A DNA stretch of 64,000 nt, taken from Monarcha castaneiventris obscurior. Taxonomy: Eukaryota; Chordata; Aves; Passeriformes; Monarchidae. Below are positions 46,801-60,139 of the stretch, piece after piece. The stretch lies in assembly GCA_026261815.1 (NCBI GenBank), contig JAMPIT010000540.1, positions 62,001 through 126,000 on the forward strand. The letters are read 5' to 3'. The notes under the pieces are model-generated. The model worked only from the letters and a program-made list of their open reading frames with translations. It ran no database searches and was not told the DNA's origin. Each line of letters begins with the position of its first letter. Positions within the stretch are counted from its first letter, which is position 1. A program made the position numbers and the translations under genes.

Positions 46801-48716
46801 TCCATCACTGACCATGAAGCCAATTTACCCTCAGCTACATATCAAGTCGTCACAAGCTCTGACAAGTGTTTTTTAAATGAATACTATTGTACAGCAACTG
46901 CTATAGTCCTTTTACACATGCAGTATAAGATCAGTCAAAGTAATAAAATCTCCTACAATTTTCTATTAAAAATAACTTAGAGAGTTATTTTCTCTTCTCC
47001 TCTCTTCACCTTCCCAAACAGACAAAATCTCTGACTTCTCTTCAAAGAATCTTCGAAATCTTCTGCCTATTAGATTCTGCAGGTGCTTTTCCCTTTTTGT
47101 TTTCTTGCACATTCCTATATTTCTAGCTAGAATTAGTTCACTAGTAGAGGGCATTTTGTACAACTCATTCTGTGAATACCATCATGTCCATGCGCCTAAA
47201 TTTCATCACTGTATTACCAGTGCCAGATTGGTGTTTGGATCTGTCCTGAATTCTTGATTCACTCAGTGATCTTGTTCAGTATGGGCATAATATGAAGAAA
47301 TCAGTTTTCTTTTGATTTCACTAATCTTAACTTTTATTGATAATTACCTTTGAATGTTTAACTTTGTTTTAGGCTTATTTTTTCAAACAAGTATTTATAC
47401 TGAACATTTAAACTGTATGATAGAATCAAATAAAAAGAAAGCATGCTGTACACATTCAGTCGATGGCTTTTAAAATTTGCATCAATGAGAATACAAACTG
47501 GCACCTACCTGTAATCATTGCTACACAATATGCTACAGTAGACCGAAAATTCAGAGGCTTTGGCCCATATAATTTTATTCTACTTCTCTCCACAGGAGCA
47601 TTGCTAGGGTTGATGTTTCAGAGCACTGTAAAGAAAAACAACGATGCAGTTCAAACCAGTAGATAGCAAATAGCTGAAATTAGCCCTTTTTCCAAAGCAA
47701 TGGGGTGCATGCTTTTCTCTCTTCATAGCTCATCATTCATGGAATAATAGTTTTCATGGGAATTCAAGCAGATTATACATTACAAATAGGACTGCTATCC
47801 ACATAAATTTTGCAAAACTGTTTCAGTTGGAAAATAAATTTAAAAAATGGGCACAGCATATAGATCAGATTCTTGAAGGAAAACTTATCTATACTTCAGA
47901 TGTAAAGTTGAGCAGAGAAAACTGTCAAAACCTTTCATGAAGCCCTGCCCTGGCTACTACCCATCCTTGTGAAGCACTATGGGTGCACAAAGTAAAATAT
48001 GATACCCATAAGGAAGGCAAGTTCATTTACCTTTGAAACATCATAAGCTCATACAAAATTCCAGTGCCTTTGTCTCTGACATTGCAAACCCATCAACATT
48101 CTGTTGTTTTGACACCTCATGTCTGCAACAACTGCCTAAAAGCAAGTTCTGTAAAACAGAAAACTTTTGTGCCAAAATAATGCACTTTACCTTGGAAGAA
48201 AAATCTTTTCATCTGACTATGGGATAAAAAAATACATCTCAGCTGTACTCAAGAACTTCCCATCTTCACATGAAATTCATGTCCCCTGGTGCCCATGTGG
48301 GGAGCGGGAGCTGTAGCTGATAATGATCTCTCTTTCAGGACAGCCTGAGCTATTGTATTCTCTCTCTGAAATATGACCTGTCCTGGACCTGCAAGATTTG
48401 CCTTGTTCTGGCAGTCATTGAAAACAGACAAGTTTTCAAGATACTGTCAGTACACCCTTAAGTAACACTTGTGTCAGCAATACACCACTTTAAGTGATGA
48501 CATTCATCTTCATGTAAATATAAGACAGAATGACATTAAAAGCAGAAGTATAACTAGAAAAACATTAAAAACCCCCTAAAAATAAAAAACAAACAAAAAA
48601 AAAAACCCAAACCCAAACTTTCTATTTTTTCCATTTGACCAAAAAATGTACCACTGATTTTTTTTTGAGAAAACATAAATATAGTTATGCCAAAAAATGT
48701 CAATTTGTCAGTAATT

Positions 48717-48730
48717 ATAATAATAATAAT
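48717..48730. repeat. (TAA)n microsatellite
   Basis: Four to five TAA units. Confidence 0.85.
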
Positions 48731-51700
48731 ATACAACTTCCATTTCTTTAACTTGTCTTTACAAAATTCTACTGTATAAGATTGATTTTTAAAATTCATT
48801 TTAATGAAGTAGGTACAAACTTGGTTTTGAATTACAGATATATGTTACAGACATGGGATATTATATTATTGAAAATGAGAGCTATATAAGCAAATGAGCA
48901 GAAATATAAAAAAATACTAATTTAAGAATAAATTTCCGAAAAATGCAAAATAAAACCAATTTTTTCTTCTTTCTGATCCTTCCAGAACCTTTAAGCTTCA
49001 GATTTCTACCAAGCCTCCCACTGAAAAACCTATGGACATTTAACAAAACAATTTGTCTTCATTGTGCTTATGATTCTGTTATAAAACCACAGAGTACAAA
49101 GGTCTTAATCTTCCTTTTGAAATTAATTGGGGATTTTATTTGAATCCATTCTGTCTCGGTTGGGAAAATGAATTGTTATCCTTCTGGTAAAAAAAACAAA
49201 ACAACAAAACAACAAACCAACCTAAAACACAGATACAATCCTATTTAATATTTTCACTTCTTGCAGCTGATACTTTTTGAATAAAACCCAGGTAATTTAT
49301 TCACAGCTAAAAAACCCTGGACTCAGTGTCCTAGTCCACTACAGCTGTCTGATTAAAGCATCAATGGCCAGCACTTGGAAATCTAGGAGTTAACCTCAGA
49401 GAACATACTCTGCTGAGGCTTATATCCAGGCATCAAAATGCACCATTAAAAGCTGCCTATTTCTGCTCCATTCCCACATGGCAATCAGTTAATAACCCCA
49501 AAACCATGAGAACTGAGCTCGATTGTGTTGCTTAGTCTTATTCCCCTGTTTTCAGCCTGATGGGTCTGAGGCTTCTTTGATCTAAAACTGATCTTGTTTT
49601 CATGAAACAGACAGAAAATCTTTGCAAAAATTCAACAAAAGCAAAAAGCACTTATGCTTACCCCCTCAGGCCATTCAAATAGACTTCTTCATTCCTGAAA
49701 TCATCCAACACAAAATCATTTCTCAAATGTGAACAAAGGCTTCAATCAGTTTGAGACCGGGGTTCAAGAATCAAACTCCTGAAATTTCATCTTTGCCCTG
49801 AGCCCTCCTAAATTTCTATTGATGTCCTGTAGAACCTCCCATCTCCCACACCTCTTCCCAGTCACGTAGCTCCTCTCCTTCCTTTTCGCCCTACTTGCCA
49901 TTTGACTTTACCATGTACCTGTGTATTCAAGCCACAGGCTCTTGGGTGAAATTTCCTTAGAACAGCAATAAAAAAATAGACTGAGTCTGCTGGGCTAAAT
50001 CTCTTGTACCTTGCTTGCCACTCTTCTCCCAATGCACTGGAGGACCATAATGAAAGGAAGATTGACACAAAGGAGATAAAAGGAGACACCTGCTTGAGGG
50101 AAAAAGGAGCAGAATGCAGGCAGCCCTTTAAATGAGGAAGGGTGCTCTGAGTGTAGTAAGTCATGCAGTGATGTCTGTGAGGAGGGGGCTTATTTCAGCA
50201 TTTGATGAGAGAACTCATGTGGACACTGTCATTGCATTCTGCAGCTTCTGTCTCATGACAGCCTCCCTGTCATTTGTATGTCTATACTTTCTCATATTGT
50301 CCATATAATATTATACTCTTCAGGCTTTATTTGAAAAATTTTTACCAGAGTTCATTGGGAATATGGTCCTTTGTGTTGAGAGATGCTTAACTTATGAATA
50401 AAAACAACAGTTTTGTGGTGCTTTTGACATAAGTTGGAAATAGTGTAAAAAAATATAACTCCTTCCTGTGTAGATTGGTAGCATTAAGGTAGAGCTGGTA
50501 GTAGTAACTGGTGGTGTTACTCTGTCCATGACTCTCAGCTTCAAATAACATAATTAATGTAACATAGCAAGCACTACATCCAAGTAATGGAGATCACAAA
50601 AGGTTGACCAACTTTCTTGAGTCCTTTGTTTGATTTATCTGTTTGTAATTTGGTGGTCTTCATTCCTTTCTTATAATTACTCAGGGTAATCTACAGTATT
50701 ATCTTTCTTTATGCATCACCTTTTTACCTCAGTTGGCAGGATGCACTGACTACTATTAAATATTTTAACTATTTACTTGCTGACGTATAGATTTTTTTAA
50801 TTGAATTTTCTACATATATGAATATAAAATCAGAAAATACAAGCAAATATATCTGAAAATTTTCATAGTCTCATAATTCCCTACTGCTTAGTCAACCTCT
50901 TACAACAGGCATAGTTTAGCTTTAAGAAAACACCATCTGTGTACTACAGCTGCGATATATTAACATTTCAATGCATTACTATTACAACCTGGGCCATAAA
51001 ACTGCCCAGGCACTTATTAAAAACTACATGTTGGCATTTTGTATATAAAAATAGTATAAATTTCTTGAGGTGGGAAAAAAAAGTAACAATTTATACTTTT
51101 TCTTTTCTTTAAAGAAAAATCCTAATGCCATTTTCCCCCCTTACCCCCACCCTAGAATTTCATGGTCCATTTCTTTTCCAATTCATATTACATCTTTCTA
51201 TGATCAAAATTACTGTATTCAAACAACATCTTTAAATGTATTAAGATATTTTCTGAAAGGAAACAGTCCCATTTCAAAGGGCTATAGAAATGAATTCAAA
51301 TGGGCTCAGATAGTTCAGGTTAGAATGCAATTTACAGCAAATTAAAGGTAATTTTAAAAAGAGTGTGGCCAAAGCAAATGACAGTAAAAATGAAAGCATA
51401 GAAATATGTGACTTTTTAAAAAATATATTATCATATCTAAATTGTAATTTCCAAGGTGATAATCATTTTAAATCTTTTTTTGAAATCAATTATCACAGAT
51501 CCAATGTTAAAGAAAGATCATGGCTAAGTATTCTATAAGAGATGTCTTACAGAGAAGTAGTAAAAAAACCCCACAAAAAATAGAAAGATAATGCTACTCT
51601 TCTTTTTTTGGCATTTAGGAGATATTAAGAACAGGGCCCTATGTATGCACAATATACCACATTGAATATGATCTTAAAAGACATTCCTCTTTTCCATAGA

Positions 51701-52090
51701 TGCATTTTTTTTTCTCACTTCCTTCCTATTGAATTTTCGCAGGTTTTTATTATCTGTAAATCAGAAATAAAATAAGCTTTAAGGAAATTGTATGCTGATA
51801 TTCTATTGACTGCCATACTTGCTGATGAAGAAATACATACAAATTTTTCTGCTTTATGGCTAATGTACAGAGAAACCTTAGCTCAAACAAATAAATATGT
51901 GTGGGCAGCAGTTTTCTGATAACTGCACTAGGACTACTGCAGAGCAATGTATCTTGGTAAGCAATGTAATTTGAGGAAAGTCTTATGTAGAATGTAAAAA
52001 TATGGTCTTTCTTTGTCCCATATTGGAAAAAATATGGCCAAACTCATGTTCCCGGACATTTGTTTCATATTCCATTTTCAAATTTTTCTT

Positions 52091-52124
52091 TATATACACG
52101 CACACACACGCACACACATATATA
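52091..52124. repeat. Compound (TA)/(CA)/(CG) dinucleotide repeat
   Basis: TATATA, then CACG and CACACACG units, then CACACATATATA, over 34 bp. Confidence 0.9.
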
Positions 52125-54680
52125 CTTACAAAGAAGGATTCTCCCTCTTTTCACTAGTGTCTTTCATAGGTCACTCAAACTCAGCAAAGACAACACTTTT
52201 TTTCCTGGCTTAACTTTTATACAAATCCATGTCAAAGCATGTTGCCCTACTCTGCCTACTGCAAACTCCACAGTGACACTTGCTTCTCCAACAGATTTTT
52301 TAAACAAACGCAACAAATTGGAAATAAAAATAGGATGTGGATATAGTGGATATTATTTGGGGCCTGTAAAACAAGTAAAATCAGTTAGAAATATTTTATT
52401 TGAATATCACAAAACATGGCTTGATTAAGAATACACTTAGTTAAATAACTATATAAATTCGGTTTTGCTCAGAAGAAATAGAGAGAGAAAACAAGTCACT
52501 CTGGGAAAGACCTCTGTATTCTCTTGATATTAAGGACCAAGAGCAGGAGTGTGAAAGGCTTAAGGAATGGAAACAGGTATTCAGCTCCAGCATTGCTCTT
52601 TTGCTCCAATTTGCTCCAATTATTGCCCCATAAAAGGGCAATACAAACTTTTCACTTGGGTTGTGAAAAATATGTAAAAGGTCTAATACACGAAACTATA
52701 TTTGTCACCACATAAGAATTTAAAAAAAACCACCAGAAACAAACAAAACCAACTGAGCCAGTTTAGATATAGACACCTGGTTGATTAGATTGTTCTCTCA
52801 GCTAAGTCCAGTAAAGCAAAGCTCAGAGAGAACAGACCTGACAAGCCTCAAGTGAGGAGTCACAAACTCAATACAAAGCTTATGGACAGCTGTGAGCAAT
52901 GATAATATATTACAGCATCCTGGGGTAACAACTTCTAGTACAAAATGGTAGTGTGAAGTGAAATAAAGAAGTGTTAATTCAACTTAAATAACTACAGGAA
53001 ATTCATAAAGGCAAAACTTAACTTCTGCTTTGGAATTTGGTCTTACATTTCTGCTCTTGTAAAAAATTATTTCCCATTTCCAAGTTAATCTACAGAAGTA
53101 CAACTGCTTTTTCTTGACCCTAGTCTAAGTCTCTACAGTCTTCACAGAGGTTTTTTCTATCAGACTGTCACATTCCCTTCAGAAAGGAAGCACTCTTGAA
53201 ATTTAATAGATGTGATACCAATAGCCCTTCTTTTCAGAGAGGCAATTCTTTTTGGACAGAAAAAAATATCTATTTTTGGAAATACATTTGTATTTTAGAA
53301 TATTTATCAATGCATTCAAAATAACCTTAGAAATGCATTTGAAAAATTAGGTAGTACCTAGGCAAAAGAAAAGCCTTTGTTATTTAATCTCTTAGGCCAA
53401 TTCCCACTCTGAGGTAGTAGATTGGAACTGACCTCCATGCAAAGCATACACAAAACATGGTACTGTCCACTGTAGAGCTTCATGTGACTCAGATAATTAT
53501 TAGTATGTGAAATTCCAATGTAAATGTCAAGAGATCCTCCCCTGTAATCAGACTTCCCTATGCTCCAGAAATATGCAATTTTTTCTGCTTATGCTATTGC
53601 TTTTAAATCCTAATTAATACCTAAATTCCCATTTAATTGAATTCAGTTATGACTGTCTATATGCTAATTTTTTGTAGTTTTAGGCCATCTGTTTTGGTGC
53701 AGGAGTTTCCCATCTGTATTTAATAATTTACAGTTAAATTGACTTTCTTTTACCTTTAATCTCCCTCCCTTCCATTTCTTTGTTTTAGTTCACAAAATCT
53801 GAACTAAAATCAAGTGGTTGAGGTACAACTTTACTTGCTTACAGAGTAAACACATAGTTCCTTAACATCTCATAAAAAGAATAATTTACAGAGAAAATTC
53901 AGTCCTCCTGTTATTTTTCAAATTGTTAAATTATAAATATTCTGTTTGTATTGTACTATTTGCTGCCAATTTTTTCATCTAGGGTACATGATCTCCATAG
54001 ACTTTTCTATCTTTACAAAGTGTTCCAATGTTACCATTTTCAAAATAATTAAACAGGCATATCCTAATTTCTTGCAGGGGGAAGTGCTTTTATATTTTGG
54101 GGTCACCACCAGCAATAATGCATCTTTGCATCTTTACTAAGATATACAAAGTTCATTTATACATTATATGTGTTCCCTCTTTTTTTTTTTAATTTCTATA
54201 TGTTCTTCTCTTAAATGAAGAAACTTTGGGGTTACAAGGCAACAATGGGGAAAAGAAATGCATCTTCAGGTTCATTAAGTCAGTATTAGTTGTGGTGCAG
54301 AGAGTACACAAAGTGCTTTATAAAAACTTAGAGAAAAACATAAAATCTATTTTGATTCACATGGAGCGTAGGTCCTAATTCATTTCACCTTGCTTCTTTT
54401 CCACCTTGCCATGTCACCCACCACCTCTGGGTGTGCACCCTGCCTGGTTAGATATCCATGGATCAGAAGAAACCAGAACAAAATTTCATTATCAGACACC
54501 TGGTTCTTTCACATAAAAGAAATTCAGGTGTGTGGTTGGGAAGGGATTACTATCATCATTGCTGTAAATAAGTGCTGGTCCAAAAGATAAAGTAACAGGC
54601 ATGCTAAAAAGCAGGAAAAGGCATCCTAAGGAAGGAACTGTTCCCTCATTCTTGAATGGGATTGCTTACCCCTGTTGAAT

Positions 54681-54732
54681 TCCTCTCTCCTTCCCTCCCT
54701 CCCTCCTGCTCTCTCTTCCTCCTTCTCTTCCT
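54681..54732. repeat. Pyrimidine tract, (CCCT)n-like
   Basis: Fifty-two bases almost entirely C/T, with CCCT tandem units in the centre. The complement is a purine tract that can give artificial lysine/arginine/glutamate-rich frames. Confidence 0.85.
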
Positions 54733-57140
54733 GGAGTATAAAGGTGCCTCTAGGAAAAGAAACATAAATAAAGGTGCTATCCTAATCAAACACCTAAAGT
54801 GAGATGGGAGTAATTTCTGCCTAAAATAGTTCTTTATTTGTTTCCCATTTTCTCTTGGCCTCATTAATTTCAAATGTCCAACTTAAATTGATATACAAGG
54901 ACCTGAGGGCTGTTTTTATTATCTTATATACTGCTCTTCACAATTGATCCTAGATTTAATTTGAGGGTCCTGGGCACTGCTGTCATGTAAATCATTATAA
55001 CAAGTATGCCTCAAGGGTTTGGCCAGTTATGAGAAAAACAACACATGAAGCTCAAAATTACAAAATGGTCAGGGGGATCATTCTGGCTACCAGATCTTCT
55101 GCCTATATCCATGGAGCAATATGGTTGCTCTTCAACAGAAAATTTGGCTTTTATTTTGAATATTTATATGTTTCAATCAGACAATATATTTTAAGGAAAA
55201 TGTTGAAAAAAAGATTAAAAATACGTGTTTTTTCCCCTGAAATTATATTCTCAGATTTTCTGTCTTTAACACTGGATCCCTCATGGTCCCTTCAAAGTCA
55301 ATGGAGAGGAGCAAAGCCATCTACAAGACAAAATAAAAGACAAACTGCATGTCCTTGTTATCAGCCTTGTATTTGCAGGATTAAAATGTTTATTCAACTT
55401 CATCTTTTCTTTCCCAATTTTTAAAACTGAATAAAACCTCTGTTTAATTAGATAGCTCACCTTCATTTGTAACTTCAGGTTATCTGATAGAATAAAATGA
55501 CTTGGTTTTTGTATTTTACGTAATTTTAATTTAATGTCACTTTAGGATAATTTGTTTGTGGATTTTAATTGTCCAGTGGTTTATGTGATGAACCTTGATC
55601 ATTAGCAGAGTCTAGGCACCACAGAAATTTAATTTATTCTTAGTAATACCTTTTCTTGCACAATGTAGTGGTACTGCATAGGCTTCAGTAGGTGATGGTG
55701 AGGAAACAACCTTCAGGAAGATATCACAGCAAGAATCAGAAGAATAAAGCTTGACATGGGATTTCAATCATCTAACACATCCACTGACCTACATCTCCAT
55801 TGCTGCTGCAGACTTGATTTTGAGTTAATGCACTAGTTTGCTTTCTAGTCAATGAATAGTTGTGACTGAGATCTCCAAAGAAACATATGTCCACTGAACA
55901 TAAAGCACCTGAAAAATCTTTATTGATTTCTGCCTCTTCCTGTTGGAGAGAGACTCATTGCATTGATCTGCAATTCAGCCCCAAATGACCAGAACAGCAA
56001 TTTGGCCTAAATATGAGCTTTCTATAATTTACTCCCTCCACACCACCAGCTGGAGAAAGAATTCAGTCCATGGGCAAGTCCCACTGGTGAGTGGCAGCAG
56101 CCCTTAGATGTTGTGTAACCAGAAGGGCTACTTAAGCATTAACTAAACTACAAATTCAAGCTCATTGTATGCAGTGATGATGAGTGTCTACAGTAATGAA
56201 ACAATGTCAAGATGCACTAAGAGATTGAAGCATGACAGAGACAGAAAAGACTTCATGATTAGCTTAGACAAATAGCTTGAAAGAATAAACAAAACAATGC
56301 ATGTTGTAGATAAGATATATTCTGGCAACAGCCTTTCTCATTGTATTACATCCAATGAAGCTGACAGAAAAGGTTTTTAAATTTGCTTACAGAAAGAACT
56401 ATTTTATACTCCATATGATTAAATTTTGTAAATTTCTTCTAAAATCTGCCACAGAAGGAAAATCCTAATGAGAATAAAAATAAATGGCTGTTTGTATAAA
56501 TCAGAAAAATACCTACAGTGACATTTGAAAGGAGACCACATAATATTCTTGCACAGACATACAAGAAATTATAATTTTGTACTATGTGAGAGGCTAAGCT
56601 TTGATTTATCCAGAAGGGACACGGAAAATGTGACAGCACAAAAAGTAGGGTCAGGCTCTTACTCCATTGTGCATCATACTGAGATATAATTGCTGTATCT
56701 GTTAATCTCATGGGGACAAAGAAGAGTTATGCCAAGTCCAGAGCATTAGACATGACACACAACCTTAGTTGGTCATTATTTAATTCTGTGCCATTGCATA
56801 GACATTGTGCCACTCAGTGGCCTTCCCTATCACAGAAGTTATTTGTATTACAGTTAATTTTTTCCACTCAATTAATATTTTTTTTACCTCTATCTAAATT
56901 TATCTTATATCTTCTTTATGCTGTTGGTGAAAATATATATCTTCAAGTTGATGTTCATAAACTTATATTAATTGGAAAAGACTAGGGATTATTATTAAGT
57001 TACAAGAAATATTTAAGAAAGGATTTTTTTCCTTTACTTTGAACACTGATAGTCATTCTCTAAGACAGGTTCAAGACCTAGAAATGCAGCATCACTGTTA
57101 AGAATTTATTATGAATTCTTTATGCTGGATCCTTCAGCAC

Positions 57141-57175
57141 TGAAGCCAATAGGAAAAAATTTCCCACAGGCTTCA
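57141..57175. repeat. Ancient hairpin repeat
   Basis: TGAAGCCAATAGGAAA (57141-57156) pairs with TTTCCCACAGGCTTCA (57160-57175) at 12 of 16 positions. It resembles the TGAAGTCAATGGGAAA hairpin words common at the ends of old amniote repeats. Assignment is from memory and tentative. Confidence 0.4.
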
Positions 57176-58748
57176 CATGGGAATATGGCCATGCCATCCA
57201 AATGTTGTGTTTGATCATTATTCATAAAGCACAAATTTAAGAACTAACATGAACCCTGAAGTTTAACAAAGTTATGCTTAGTTAAACTTTAGCTAATTAT
57301 GTGAAAATATTAAATGTAAATTTGTGAAAAGCAATAAGAGTCAGAAATAAATATCTCTTTTCTTTGAGTCTTTCAAGAACAGTCATCTTTCAGTGTTAAT
57401 GAATTTTTCCATGGGACTCAAAGATGAGATTTAAGCATCATACATCACTTCTCATTTAATCAATTCTTCTTATAGTTTCAAATTATGCTTATGTTTGTGC
57501 TAACATTTACAGCCACAACCCTTATGAAAGAAAGGAGGAAGGGAGGAAAATCACTTCCTGGGTTTTTTTTGTTCAGGGAATGCAAACTCCTCCTTCTGAT
57601 TAGCACATTACTTAGTTTCCATTCTTTAGGTTAGTCCCTTGCTTGACTGACTAGTACAGCTTGGTCCTTTAGTGATGTCTTCCTTCCTGCTACTCTGAGC
57701 CTCAACAATAGCATCCATGTAGCTGGCAAGAGCATGATGTGGTGACAGACTTAATGCTTTGTGTCAACAGGATAAACAGCATGCTCATCTTGAGAGCTTT
57801 ATCAGATTAACCCTGGTCTAGCATCTTCAATAAGATATATCAATATCTCTGCATGACCAGCTGTACCTAGAAAATATTAAGCCATATAATTTTTTTCCAT
57901 TTCCATCCAAATGTATTTTGATTGCTATCTGGAGAAAAATCAGCTGTGAAAACAAATGGCAACATGCTTGTTCCCAATATTATTTGTCCTTACAAAAATT
58001 ATGTAGTAATTAAAAATAAATAGATTAGTTAAAATAGTAATTAAGCCTCACATACGGGAAGCCTTATTCATACAGAGATGATTTTGGGTTCATTGGCAAT
58101 GTCATGCATAGAAGACTTTCCAGAATTGTGCTCTAGCTGCAATTACCATGCATATACATAAAGATGTCACATTAGTAAAGTCTATGGGATAGAGATTCAG
58201 CTGGTGTAAATAGTGAGGTTGCCAGTGAATTCAATTCCACTGATTTACACCAGCAAAGATTCTGACCTGATGTGTTTCAAAGCCTTTATGAAAATAAAAA
58301 CTTCCACTCAAAACTTCTCCTGTGATACAGTGTTTGTGTACTTTAAAGCTAGATTAATTTTACCAAGCTTGTGCATTACTTATTAGCCACTCTCTAGTCA
58401 AAATGAATCAAGACCTTTGATTGGAACATGGCCTAATATAGCATTTAGTCATATAGGTGCACAGTTTAAGGTAGCCTTTATCTGTAGTCAACAGAGAGAC
58501 AGATACCATCTATCTGTATCTATATTAAGATGGAGTAAATCAGTTTTTACATGTATTGCCTTCCCTCCATTGCATTTGGAGGCTTGCACTAAAAATCTAC
58601 TTTTTGATGCCTGAAATTATATTACATGAATCTTGGTAACATGGAAAAACATGAATACCATACAGTGTACATATGTTGTACTTTATATGGCACATTACTA
58701 TATATATACTTAATCACTGATGTGAATGTGCTGTTAAGTACATTGCTG
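57176..58748. other. Unique non-coding stretch around two ancient hairpins
   Basis: Apart from the palindromic repeat at 58200, nothing recognisable is seen. Confidence 0.5.
58200..58254. repeat. Ancient palindromic (MITE-like) amniote repeat
   Basis: GCTGGTGTAAAT at 58200-58211 is inverted exactly at 58243-58254 (ATTTACACCAGC). The centre, CCAGTGAATTCAATTCCACTG, is itself roughly self-complementary. Flanks GAGATTCA and AAAGATTCTGACC also pair loosely. I recall a widespread palindromic repeat in bird, crocodile and turtle DNA with the words CAGCTGGTGTAAATC and GATTTACACCAGCTG. This copy fits it with an internal deletion. Confidence 0.55.
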
Positions 58749-59057
58749 AATCACAGAATCACAGAACAGTCTGAGTTGGAAGGGACCAGCAAGCATCATC
58801 CAGTCCAACTCCTGGCTGTGCACAGCACCACCCCCAGGAGTCACACCATGTGTCTGAGAGCTTTGTCCAAATGCTTCTTGAACTCTGTCAGGCTTGGTGC
58901 TGTGACCACTTCCCTGGGGAGCTGTTCCAGAGCCCAAACACCCTCTGAGTGAAGAACCTTTTTCTAGTAGCCAACACAAACCTCCCTGACACAGCTTTGG
59001 GCCTCTCACTTGGATCCTGTCACTGGGCTCCAGAGAGAAGAGTTCAGTGTCTGCAGG
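58749..59057 (-). mobile_element. CR1 LINE fragment with intact 3' terminus (younger-looking)
   Basis: The plus strand opens TCACAGAATCACAGAACAG, then GAGTTGGAAGGGACCAGCAA and ATCCAGTCCAACTCCTGGC. It runs through CACACCATGTGTCTGAGAGC, TTGAACTCTGTCAGGCTTGG, CTTCCCTGGGGAGCTGTTCC and CTGACACAGCTTTGGGCC to AGAGAGAAGAGTTCAGTG. Fit to the remembered consensus is closer than in the other copies, which suggests a more recent insertion. The 124-codon minus-strand frame across it is a frameshifted read of the ORF2 C-terminus and 3' end, not a gene. Confidence 0.93.
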
Positions 59058-60139
59058 CTGATAGTCATTAGATTGCAAGGTAAAGTGCAAATATTCAGAG
59101 AGATACAATATTTATGCACACTTCAGAATCTGAATAATGAATCTGCTGTGCTTCTATGATTTTTAGTTCTTATGTTCCTTGCATTCAGAGTACCAAGAAA
59201 CCAATCTCTATGCATTAGTGGTATCAAATGTGTACCTAGACCAGCACCCAAATATTGAGTTGTTCAAAATCATTATTTACACAATATTTCGGATTACCTC
59301 CAGTCTCTTTTCACCTCTCCAGAGGTTTTCTGGAACAAAAGTAAACATTTCCATGAATGGACAATGAAATTTATGTCCTGTAAAAGTAGTTTTTTATTAA
59401 ATGAGAAAAGAATCTGTCTCAACTAAGACAAAGCTTGGGACTCCTTATTAGCATTAGATCAAATCTTGCTTTTCGGACCACCTTGTGCATAGTGAGGATT
59501 CAGATAGCAGTACTGACTGAAAAGGCAGGAGCCCATGCAATGGTGTTTTGTGCAATGAAGCATACAGCCATTAAGTCTTCTCTGTATGTCATAATTGTGC
59601 TTCACAGGGACTGCTTAACAACATTGTCAGAAGTTTTTTTTAGCAACTGACATAAAGGCTTGGAATTTATAATATGGCACCGATCAGTTGACACTGTGCA
59701 ATCTTTGAAGAAGAACTTCTGTCTCCTTGAAACATCTCTTTTTGTTTTTTGCTGAAGGAAAAAAAATAAGCACTGTTATTATTCTGATTCCTTTTCCTTT
59801 ATACCTGACTGTAGTTTTACAGATATATGTAGGCCTACCATGCTAGCTTATTAAATTGTATTTATATCTGTATCTGAAAAAAGGAAACACTATCAGAATT
59901 CCTGAAACTGGCTTCTATCTCTTCACCACATGAACAGCTCAAATGTTGGTGTAATTGTTTATTAAAAAAAACCCCACTTCTAAATAGGTGTTTAATATAC
60001 GCCAGGTTTTAATTTGAGTTGAGATCAGCATCTGAACTGGGCTCACCAATGTTTCTGCATTTTCTTAGAGAAAGTTCAGATACTATTGACGGATATATAG
60101 AGCAAGGCTGCACATACAGCAAACTTGTACAGGCTGCTA
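59058..60139. other. Unique non-coding stretch
   Basis: Nothing recognised; short frames only. Confidence 0.55.

Larger units (their letters stand above)
46801..57140. other. Long unique AT-rich non-coding stretch
   Basis: More than 10 kb without a CR1 copy or any recognised gene, the longest repeat-poor run of the window. It holds only simple repeats (TAA, CA, pyrimidine-rich) and scattered open frames up to 131 codons (55029-55424) with no recognised domain. Confidence 0.5.

Noticed and set aside
49740..49790. GGTTCAAGAATC resembling a tRNA T-arm
   Set aside because: No acceptor stem, anticodon arm or A-box in the right places.
54646..54873. Lysine/arginine/glutamate-rich minus-strand frame
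   Set aside because: The charged run is produced by the pyrimidine microsatellite at 54681-54732.
55029..55424. 131-codon plus-strand frame
   Set aside because: AT-rich, no recognisable domain, no promoter or splice context; taken as chance.
58734..59108. 124-codon minus-strand open frame
   Set aside because: Spans a CR1 3' copy; it is a frameshifted reading of the ORF2 C-terminus and tail.
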